The notes under the pieces: generated by a model | What the model was told of the DNA's origin: nothing | What the model saw: only the letters and a program-made list of their open reading frames with translations | Databases searched by the model: none | Position numbers and translations under genes: made by a program | In this document: piece after piece, positions 1 through 5,279 of the stretch | Position numbering within the stretch: position 1 is the first letter of the stretch | Layout: every line of letters begins with the position of its first letter | Assembly (NCBI GenBank): GCA_955652345.1 | Contig: CATPBV010000252.1 | Span: 1-8,272 of the forward strand | Direction: 5' to 3' | Length of the DNA stretch: 8,272 bases | From: an uncultured Solirubrobacteraceae bacterium | GTDB lineage: Bacteria; Actinomycetota; Thermoleophilia; Solirubrobacterales; Solirubrobacteraceae

Positions 1-1139
1 CCTCCGAACCTCGCCACGGTGTCGGTCGTGCGTACCGCCTGGCGCAGCCTTGGCGCGGTTGCGGTCAGCAGCTCGTCCCCGACATGGTGCCCGAGGCTGT
101 CGTTGACGAGCTTGAAGTGATCGAGGTCGAGGAACAGAATCGCCGCCATTGATCCGCGGCGGCCGACGCGCGCCAGCGCGTGCTCGAGACGGTCGAGGAA
201 CAGCACGCGGTTCGGCAGGCCGCTCAGCGGGTCGTGCAGCGCACGATGGCGAATGCCGTCCTCGATCGCGTGGCGCTCGAGCGCGTCCGCAAGGACGTTG
301 GCGAGCGACTGCAGATAGTCGATGTCGCCCGGGCCATAGATGCGCGTGCTCTGCGACTGCACGGCGAGGACCCCGAAGGGCTCGCTTCTACCTTCGATCA
401 TGACGGTGAGGCCGCTGCGGATTCCCATCCCCTGGATCAGCGGGCTCATGCTGAAACGCTTCTCCCGCCGCCAGTCGCTGACCACGACCGGCTTGCCGGT
501 GAGAACCGTGTATCCGGCCTGGGACGCGACTCCCGCCGGGAACCGTCCCTTTCCGAGCGTCATCCCGGGAGCGCAGAAATCGGCCCTGATCGCGAACGAG
601 TCCTCGTCGGCCAACAGCTCCGCGACGCACACAAGATCGACGCCAAGCAGAAGCGCAGCGGCCTGCACCGCCTCGTGCATCAGGTCTGACGTGCTGGCTC
701 CCTCCAGGGCATGCTCGCCGAGCTGTGCCACGGCTGACTGCTGCGCCGCTCGCCGCTCGGCTTCGGCCTCGGCCTGCTTTCGGGCCGTGATATCGGACAT
801 GACCCCATGCCAGCGCATCAGGCCGTCGCCATCCCGGACGAGCATCGCCTGGTCAGCGAGCCACACGATCGAGCCGTCGCGGTGGAATATCCGGTACTCG
901 GTGGGAGGCCCGTCCATACCCTCCTCGTCGGTATCGGACTCCTCGATCAGCACCCGGTCGCGATCGTCGGGATGCAGCCGGCTGCGCCAGAGCGCGGGGT
1001 CGGCGCGCAACTCGGCTGGGGAGAACCCCAGAATCGCCTGCACCTGCGGGCTTACGTAGTGCCAAGGGCCGTCCGGTCCGAGATCAGCGATGTAGACGAT
1101 CGCCGGGATGCGCTCGAGCAGCTTCGGAAAGTCGCGCAT
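1..1139 (-). CDS. PAS-GAF-GGDEF diguanylate cyclase-type sensor (C-terminus cut by window edge)
   Basis: The minus strand translates without interruption for 379 residues up to the edge. Residues 8-120 form a PAS_3-type sensor fold (YVSPQVQAILGFSPAEL, then HPDDR at 56-60, ending HGVMSDITARKQAE). A short coiled linker follows, then a GAF domain at about 145-290 (GVLAVQS at 256-262). The GGDEF domain begins at HDPLSGLPNR (302-311) and continues through LDLDHFKLVNDSLGHHVGDELL (338-358). The window ends at RFGG (377-380), so the D-E-F of the catalytic signature and any EAL domain lie outside. GGDEF domains with an intact signature make c-di-GMP from two GTP; activity here cannot be judged. No membrane segment is seen, so it is probably cytoplasmic. 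The ATG at 1139 is chosen because GGAGG sits 5 nt before it. An in-frame ATG at 1214 would add 25 residues but is less well supported. It lies 166 bp downstream of the MBL gene on the same strand and could share its transcript. Confidence 0.9.
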   Translation of the reverse strand, partial: MRDFPKLLERIPAIVYIADLGPDGPWHYVSPQVQAILGFSPAELRADPALWRSRLHPDDRDRVLIEESDTDEEGMDGPPTEYRIFHRDGSIVWLADQAMLVRDGDGLMRWHGVMSDITARKQAEAEAERRAAQQSAVAQLGEHALEGASTSDLMHEAVQAAALLLGVDLVCVAELLADEDSFAIRADFCAPGMTLGKGRFPAGVASQAGYTVLTGKPVVVSDWRREKRFSMSPLIQGMGIRSGLTVMIEGRSEPFGVLAVQSQSTRIYGPGDIDYLQSLANVLADALERHAIEDGIRHRALHDPLSGLPNRVLFLDRLEHALARVGRRGSMAAILFLDLDHFKLVNDSLGHHVGDELLTATAPRLRQAVRTTDTVARFG

Positions 1140-1141
1140 GA

Positions 1142-1149
1142 CTTCCTCC
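1142..1149 (-). promoter_or_regulatory. Strong Shine-Dalgarno site of the GGDEF gene
   Basis: On the minus strand GGAGGAAG lies here, with GGAGG 5 nt before the ATG at 1139. It decides the start codon over the in-frame ATG at 1214. It is the clearest ribosome binding site in the window. Confidence 0.75.
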
Positions 1150-1237
1150 GATGCGATGTGCTGCTCCGCCCGCGAGGACTTGGAGACTTCGCCAGCTTCT
1201 CCCCTGCTAAGCATGCCTTCGACCCATCGGCACTTCG

Positions 1238-1254
1238 CAGTTTGGAGGAAACCG
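1238..1254 (-). promoter_or_regulatory. Small leader hairpin with an anti-Shine-Dalgarno loop
   Basis: In the 166-bp gap between the MBL and GGDEF genes the minus strand reads CGGTTT-CCTCC-AAACTG. This can form a 6-bp stem with one G-U pair and a CCUCC loop. The segment UUUCCUCC (complement of 1244-1251) could pair with GGAGGAAG at 1142-1149, about 95 nt downstream. Whether it is in the transcript or has any role is unknown; the short length makes chance a real possibility. Confidence 0.25.
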
Positions 1255-1282
1255 GTGTTCCTGCCGTCAACTCTACGGGGTA

Positions 1283-1295
1283 TTGCGGACCGCAA
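1283..1295. repeat. 13-bp palindrome TTGCGGACCGCAA
   Basis: A perfect odd-centred dyad, TTGCGG-A-CCGCAA, lies just after the MBL stop codon and about 145 bp before the GGDEF start. A one-base centre makes a poor RNA hairpin, so a protein-binding dyad is the more natural reading. A TTGACG at 1265-1270 (minus strand) resembles a -35 box, but no good -10 box follows it. I see no other signal in the rest of the 1140-1305 gap beyond the hairpin and ribosome binding site listed separately. Confidence 0.3.
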
Positions 1296-1305
1296 ATAGT
1301 GGTTT

Positions 1306-2352
1306 CTACGGTGCCGCTGGACCTCCCGCCGCGGCTGCGAATAAGGCCACAGGCCCGGAGTCCTGCTCGACGATCCGGCCTTCGCTCAGGAGCACGTCGA
1401 GATGGCCCAGGACCTCCGACAGGGTCAGGTAGGCCTGGGTCACCGCCACGTTCCCCCACATCTTGACCGCGAGGTCGTAGGCGCTCAGCGGACCGTCCTG
1501 GAGCATCTCGAGGATCTTCTCCGCGCGGCGGCGGTGCAGCGCCAAGCGCTCGTCGATCAGTGCGACGTGGTCGCGAATTGGCGGCCCATGCCCGGTCAGC
1601 ACCAGGTCCGCGGGTAGCGTCCGCGTCGCGCGCAGCGAGTCGATGTACTGGATCAGCGCGCGTGGCCGGCCGGCGCCCGGCTTGGCGGGCAGAGGCCGGG
1701 AGATCAGGGGGTTCGAAGAGATGTGCGCGAGCAGGTGGTCTCCGGCGATCAGGATCCGCCGCTTCGCGTCCCAGAAGATCGTGTCCGATGGGCTGTGGCC
1801 GGGCCGGTGCAGGACCTGGAGGCTGCGGTCACGAAACTCGAGCTCCTCGCCGTCGTGCAGCTCGCGCGTCACCTGACCCCTGGATCCGAATGCGCGGAAC
1901 GCAGCGCCCACCGATCCAAGCGCGGTGGCTAGATCTCCGGGCACGCCGTGCCTTCGCATCACTGCTTGCGCGAAGTCGTCGTCGGCCGTTGCGCTTCGCG
2001 TGAAGTCATTCAGGTAGCCCGCGAGCAGATGCAGCGCCGCGACCTCGGCCCCCGAGCGGCGGGCGAGGATCTCCAGCAGCCCGATGTGGTCCATGTGCTG
2101 GTGGGTGAGGATGATCAGCTCGAGGTCCTCGACCGCACGTTCGTGAGCGGCGAGCGCGTGCTCCAGCTGATCGAGCGACTTGCCCGAATTCGGGCCGGTA
2201 TCGATCAGCGTCAGCGGATCGTCGTCCAGCAGGTAGCAGTTGACCCGCCCGACGAGAAACGGCGTGGGGATCGCCAACGCGTGGATCCCGGCCTCAGCGG
2301 CGAGCTCGAGCGATGCTTGCTCGCCGGCGGCCGGCGGGCCCGCGCGGGTCAC
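1306..2352 (-). CDS. Metallo-beta-lactamase-fold hydrolase, LACTB2-like, with C-terminal winged-helix region
   Basis: This 348-residue protein has the full metallo-beta-lactamase fold metal set. THQHMDH is at 83-89 (H84, H86, D88, H89), H186 is in RPGHSPSD, D205 in AGDH and H255 in TGHGPP. The early strand LIDTGP is at 49-54. After the fold, residues 265-345 look like the helical/winged-helix extension of LACTB2-like proteins (LALHRRRAEKILEML, then AYDLAVKMWG, then VLGHLDVLLSEGRI). LACTB2 itself is a ribonuclease, but relatives hydrolyse thioesters and other esters, so the substrate is not predictable. The reading frame stays open into the upstream gene. I choose the GTG at 2352 because it forms a GTGA overlap with the mutase stop and because homology-like sequence begins only after it. 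This arrangement suggests translational coupling. No signal peptide is seen. Confident for the family, not for the function. Confidence 0.9.
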   Translation of the reverse strand: MTRAGPPAAGEQASLELAAEAGIHALAIPTPFLVGRVNCYLLDDDPLTLIDTGPNSGKSLDQLEHALAAHERAVEDLELIILTHQHMDHIGLLEILARRSGAEVAALHLLAGYLNDFTRSATADDDFAQAVMRRHGVPGDLATALGSVGAAFRAFGSRGQVTRELHDGEELEFRDRSLQVLHRPGHSPSDTIFWDAKRRILIAGDHLLAHISSNPLISRPLPAKPGAGRPRALIQYIDSLRATRTLPADLVLTGHGPPIRDHVALIDERLALHRRRAEKILEMLQDGPLSAYDLAVKMWGNVAVTQAYLTLSEVLGHLDVLLSEGRIVEQDSGPVALFAAAAGGPAAP

Positions 2353-3722
2353 GAACGAATCACTTCGAGCACGTCGTCGCGCCGGCGCTTCATGTCCGCT
2401 TCCGAGCTGAGCGACTCGAGGCACAGTCGCAGCAGCGGCTCTGTGTTGGACGGCCGGACATTGAAGCGCCAGTTGTCGTAGTCGACCGACAGCCCATCCA
2501 GCCGGTGCTGGCGGCCATCTGAATAGCGCGAGGAGAGCTCTTCGATCTTGGCTTGCTGATCCTCCACCTCGGAGTTGATCTCGCCCGAGATGAAGTACCG
2601 CGAGCGGTACGGCTCGAGTAGCTCGGACATCGAACGCTCTCGCACCGAGATCAGCTCGAGGATCAGCAGCGCGGGGAGCGTGCCGGAATCGGCGCAATAG
2701 AACTCGCGGAAGTAGTAGTGCCCCGAGACCTCGCCCCCGAACGCCGCGGACTCCTCGCGCATGCGCGGCTTGAAGAAAGCGTGGCCGACTCGGTTCATCA
2801 GCGCTCGACCGCCGCCGCGCTCGACGGTGTCCGCCACCGCCCGGCTCGCGCGGACGTCGTAGAGGATCGTGGCACCTGGCTCCTTGCTCAGCATCGACTC
2901 GGCCAGCAGCGCGGTCAGGAAGTCACCGTCGACGAAGCGCCCGGTGTCGTCGATGAAGAAGCAGCGGTCGGCGTCGCCGTCCCAGGCGATCCCCAGCTCG
3001 GCGCCCTTGGCCTTGACCTCTCGCATGATGAAGTCGCGGTTCTCGGGCAACATCGGGTTCGGCTCGTGGTCGGGGAAGCTCCCGTCCGGGGTCCAGTAGT
3101 TCTCTTCGAGGTCCAGACCCAGCTGTTCGAGCAGGGGCCCGACCATCGGTCCCGCCATGCCGTTGCCGCCGTCGACGACGACGCGCCGAGGCTTGACCGC
3201 CTGCGGATCGATGAAGTTCATGACGTCTCGGTGGAAGGGCTCGTAGATCGATACCGTCTCGACGCTGCCTGCACCCGGGGGATCGCCCATCCCGGCTTCG
3301 ATCCTGGCGCGCACCTCCTGGATCCCTTTCTCGCCAGAGAGCGGAATCGCGCCGCGGCCCACGAGCTTGGCCCCGGTGTACGGCTTGGGGTTGTGGGAGG
3401 CGGTGCACATCAGACCGCCGTCGAGGTCTCGGGAGCCGACCAGCCAATACAGCATCTCCGTGCCGATCTGGCCGGCGTCGAGTACGGTCGCGCCCTCTCC
3501 GCACATCCCCTCGCGATACGCGGCGGCCATCTCGGGTGCCGTCAGCCGCATGTCGCGTCCGAGCCCGAGGCGAAGTGTGCTCGCCGGCTTGCCTTCCTGC
3601 TTGGCGATCACCCTCGTGAACGCCCGGCCGATCAGCTCGGCGCCGCCGGGGTCGATCTCGGTGCCCGCGAGCCCACGGATGTCGTAGGCCTTGAAGATCC
3701 CAGGGGTGAGGGCGTTTGCCAT
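2349..3722 (-). CDS. manB: Phosphomannomutase/phosphoglucomutase (alpha-D-phosphohexomutase family)
   Basis: At 457 residues this is the usual full length for a bacterial ManB/AlgC-type mutase, which interconverts hexose 6-phosphate and hexose 1-phosphate through a phosphoserine enzyme. All four signature sites are present: FKAYDIRG at 10-17, the phosphoserine loop TASHNP with S109, the Mg-binding DGDADR at 248-253, the sugar-recognition GEVSGH at 330-335, and the phosphate-binding RPSNTEP at 423-429. Mannose versus glucose preference cannot be decided from these motifs. The ATG at 3722 is chosen because conserved sequence starts right after it; an in-frame start 23 codons earlier adds unlikely sequence. 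No ribosome binding site is visible, and a TAGGAT box sits 10 nt upstream, so the mRNA may be leaderless. The MBL gene overlaps its end by 4 nt. In cells the product would supply sugar 1-phosphate for nucleotide sugars and envelope glycans. Confidence 0.95.
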   Translation of the reverse strand: MANALTPGIFKAYDIRGLAGTEIDPGGAELIGRAFTRVIAKQEGKPASTLRLGLGRDMRLTAPEMAAAYREGMCGEGATVLDAGQIGTEMLYWLVGSRDLDGGLMCTASHNPKPYTGAKLVGRGAIPLSGEKGIQEVRARIEAGMGDPPGAGSVETVSIYEPFHRDVMNFIDPQAVKPRRVVVDGGNGMAGPMVGPLLEQLGLDLEENYWTPDGSFPDHEPNPMLPENRDFIMREVKAKGAELGIAWDGDADRCFFIDDTGRFVDGDFLTALLAESMLSKEPGATILYDVRASRAVADTVERGGGRALMNRVGHAFFKPRMREESAAFGGEVSGHYYFREFYCADSGTLPALLILELISVRERSMSELLEPYRSRYFISGEINSEVEDQQAKIEELSSRYSDGRQHRLDGLSVDYDNWRFNVRPSNTEPLLRLCLESLSSEADMKRRRDDVLEVIRS

Positions 3723-3732
3723 GGGGTTTCGG

Positions 3733-3738
3733 ATCCTA
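3733..3738 (-). promoter_or_regulatory. Candidate -10 box of manB (TAGGAT)
   Basis: TAGGAT on the minus strand matches the TANNNT form of actinobacterial -10 boxes. It ends 10 nt before the ATG, which would put the transcript start only a few bases from the start codon. No convincing -35 box is seen at the expected spacing. Confidence 0.45.
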
Positions 3739-3842
3739 CCCAGCGATGAGCGGCTTACGGCACCGGGACAATGCGCCGCCGTGGCAGGCAACAGACCGAT
3801 CGTGTCATGCAGGGGTTCCGGAGTTCGTGCTGCTCACAGGGC

Positions 3843-3870
3843 ACCGCTCGGACCAGCAGCCGCGAGCGGT
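3843..3870. repeat. 8-bp inverted repeat in the manB/yebC divergent region
   Basis: ACCGCTCG (3843-3850) and CGAGCGGT (3863-3870) are perfect inverted copies around a 12-nt spacer. The repeat lies between two divergent promoters and upstream of both candidate -10 boxes, so an operator shared by the two directions is possible. No gene is supported in the 3723-3945 gap; short reading frames there look like chance in GC-rich DNA. Confidence 0.35.
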
Positions 3871-3898
3871 TGGTGTCGGCGCCGCCGTTGCAGTGGTA

Positions 3899-3911
3899 CC
3901 GGTCGCACCGG
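3899..3911. repeat. Dyad CCGGT-CGC-ACCGG near the yebC promoter
   Basis: Two 5-bp arms around a 3-nt centre lie 17 nt before the TAGACT box of the YebC gene, covering the place where a -35 box would be expected. It could be a regulator site, but short GC-rich dyads are common in such DNA. Confidence 0.25.
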
Positions 3912-3928
3912 AGACCTGGACGCCCACC

Positions 3929-3934
3929 TAGACT
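3929..3934 (+). promoter_or_regulatory. Candidate -10 box of the YebC gene (TAGACT)
   Basis: TAGACT fits TANNNT and ends 11 nt before the ATG at 3946. An in-frame TAG at 3934-3936 rules out any longer N-terminus, and no Shine-Dalgarno sequence fits between box and start. Together these suggest a leaderless or nearly leaderless transcript. Confidence 0.5.
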
Positions 3935-3945
3935 AGTCGCAGGTG

Positions 3946-4695
3946 ATGTCCGGACACTCGAAGTGGCACTCGATCAAGCACAAGAAGGCGCTCGTCGACG
4001 CCCGCCGCGGCCAGCACTTCACGAAGCTCGCACGAGCGATCACGATCGCGGCGCGCGAGGGCGGCGGCGATCCCGACGGGAACCCGGGGCTGGCGCTCGC
4101 GATCCAGAAGGCCCGCGATGCCTCGATGCCCAAGGACAACATCGAGCGGGCGATCGGGAAGGGGACCGGCGAGGGCGTCGACACCGACACGATCGAGGCC
4201 GTCATCTATGAGGGCTACGGGCCCGGCGGCGTCGCGCTGCTGATCGAGGCGCTGACCGACAACCGCAACCGTACGGGCGCAGACGTGCGCCACGCCTTCA
4301 GCAAGTACGGCGGCAATCTCGGCGAGCCTGGCTCGGTCGCGTACCTGTTCGACAAGTGCGGAGTGATCGTGGTCGATGCCGGCCGCTATGACGAGGATGA
4401 CCTGATCGCGGCGATCGATGCGGGCGCCCAGGACATCGCGCTGGACGAAGATGTGTTCGAGGTGATCACCGAGCCGGCGGACCTGGCCCGCGTCCGCGAG
4501 GCGCTCGATAAGGCCGGGGTGGAGATCGAGAGTGCTGATCTCACGCAGCGGCCGAAGTCCCGGGTTCCAGTCGACGAAAGCAACGCGGCGAAGTTGATGA
4601 AGCTGATTGACGCCCTCGAGGAGTCTGAGGACGTTGGCGCGGTCCACGCGAACTACGACGTCGACGCGGCGGTGCTCGAGCGGATCGCCGGCTGA
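3946..4695 (+). CDS. yebC: YebC/PmpR/TACO1 family protein
   Basis: The 249-residue product has the full family length and the diagnostic motifs. These are GHSKWHSIKHKK at 3-14, RGQHFTKLAR at 21-30, NPGLALAIQKARDASMPKDN at 46-65 followed by IERAI, EGYGPGGVALLIEALTDNRN at 89-108, and VRHAFSKYGGNLGEPGSVAY at 114-133. The family was first described as DNA-binding regulators (PmpR type). More recent work on YebC and mitochondrial TACO1 points to a ribosome-associated role in translating proline-rich stretches; which applies here is not visible. The protein should be cytosolic. The start is either the GTG at 3943 or the adjacent ATG at 3946; a stop just upstream in frame excludes anything longer. 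In many bacteria yebC sits beside ruvC-ruvA-ruvB, but here its neighbours are manB (divergent) and an FKBP lipoprotein 50 bp downstream. Confidence 0.95.
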   Translation: MSGHSKWHSIKHKKALVDARRGQHFTKLARAITIAAREGGGDPDGNPGLALAIQKARDASMPKDNIERAIGKGTGEGVDTDTIEAVIYEGYGPGGVALLIEALTDNRNRTGADVRHAFSKYGGNLGEPGSVAYLFDKCGVIVVDAGRYDEDDLIAAIDAGAQDIALDEDVFEVITEPADLARVREALDKAGVEIESADLTQRPKSRVPVDESNAAKLMKLIDALEESEDVGAVHANYDVDAAVLERIAG

Positions 4696-4713
4696 GCCAC
4701 GCTGCATCGCGAC

Positions 4714-4728
4714 GCGGGTCCGACCCGC
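4714..4728. repeat. Dyad GCGGGTC-C-GACCCGC between yebC and the FKBP gene
   Basis: A perfect 15-nt odd-centred palindrome begins 19 nt after the yebC stop and directly abuts the TACCCT box of the FKBP gene. As RNA it can form a 6-bp GC-rich stem with a 3-nt loop but has no U-tract, so it is a weak terminator candidate. Its position in the promoter spacer also fits an operator. Confidence 0.4.
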
Positions 4729-4734
4729 TACCCT
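4729..4734 (+). promoter_or_regulatory. Candidate -10 box of the FKBP lipoprotein gene (TACCCT)
   Basis: TACCCT fits TANNNT and ends 11 nt before the ATG at 4746. An in-frame TGA at 4734-4736 makes that ATG the only reasonable start, and there is no Shine-Dalgarno sequence before it. No clear -35 box is seen. Confidence 0.45.
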
Positions 4735-4745
4735 GACCGGCTCCG

Positions 4746-5270
4746 ATGAAGAGGACATCGCTCAAGATCGTCGCCGTGCTCGCTGCTGCGGGGTGCCTAT
4801 CGGCATGCGGAAGCTCCACGGCTCCGGGGGTCGAGCTCGCGCCCGGCGCGGGCCTGACCCAGGTGCCGATCGTGCCCGCTCCGACAGTGCCGCCGGCGCT
4901 CTCGAAGAAGCCGGTCGTCGTCGTTCCGAGTGGTCCGGCGCCGACGCACCTGGTCACGCAGGACCTCGTGAGTGGGACTGGAAAGACCGCTCAGGTGGGA
5001 AGCACGATCACGGTCAACTACGTCGGCGTGCTGTACAAGAATGGCTCCGAGTTCGACTCATCCTGGAAGCGCGGCCAGCCGCTCACGAGAGCGCTCAGTC
5101 CGTCAATGCTGATTCCCGGGTGGGTCCAGGGGATCGCCGGAATGAAGGTGGGAGGACGGCGAGAGCTGATCATCCCGCCGGCCTTGGGATACGGAACAGC
5201 CGGCAGTGGAACCACGATCCCGCCTAACTCCACGCTGGTGTTCGTCGTCGACCTGCTGGGCGTTTCGTAG
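4746..5270 (+). CDS. Secreted FKBP-type peptidyl-prolyl isomerase lipoprotein
   Basis: The 174-residue product starts with a lipoprotein signal peptide: KR at 2-3, a hydrophobic core at 6-16, and the lipobox LSAC with lipidated C21. Residues 22-67 form a proline-rich, low-complexity linker (nine prolines between 41 and 66). One FKBP domain fills 68-173. It aligns well with FKBP12: Y92 for Y26, F103-D104 for F36-D37, I123 for I56, W126 for W59, Y149 for Y82 and F166 for F99. The F46 position appears to be leucine (L113). It should catalyse prolyl cis-trans isomerisation, acting as a folding factor on the outer face of the membrane. The ATG is fixed by an in-frame TGA 10 nt upstream. It ends 2 bp from the stop codon of the convergent adenylate cyclase gene. 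It may be transcribed alone or with yebC. Confidence 0.94.
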   Translation: MKRTSLKIVAVLAAAGCLSACGSSTAPGVELAPGAGLTQVPIVPAPTVPPALSKKPVVVVPSGPAPTHLVTQDLVSGTGKTAQVGSTITVNYVGVLYKNGSEFDSSWKRGQPLTRALSPSMLIPGWVQGIAGMKVGGRRELIIPPALGYGTAGSGTTIPPNSTLVFVVDLLGVS

Positions 5271-5279
5271 CGCTAGCGC
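5270..5279. repeat. 10-bp palindrome GCGCTAGCGC across both stop codons
   Basis: The perfect palindrome covers the last base of the FKBP stop codon (5268-5270) and the whole cyclase stop codon (TAG on the minus strand, 5273-5275). It may just reflect the two facing stop codons in GC-rich DNA. Confidence 0.3.

Noticed and set aside
180..1466. Several plus-strand frames opposite the GGDEF gene (180-689, 340-1059, 807-1466)
   Set aside because: They are antisense to a continuous PAS-GAF-GGDEF translation on the minus strand.
2353..2697. 115-codon N-terminal extension of the MBL hydrolase frame
   Set aside because: It lies inside the mutase coding sequence, is arginine- and alanine-rich without family features, and the GTG at 2352 gives a typical overlap with the mutase stop.
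2718..3749. 343-codon open frame on the plus strand
   Set aside because: It is fully antisense to the mutase, whose protein has every family motif. Long antisense frames are expected in GC-rich codon patterns.
3723..3945. Small plus-strand frames in the divergent gap as possible small proteins
   Set aside because: They begin inside manB on the opposite strand, have no ribosome site, and show no protein-like pattern.
3928..4758. 276-codon minus-strand frame opposite yebC
   Set aside because: It is antisense to a clear YebC family gene and has no recognisable domain.
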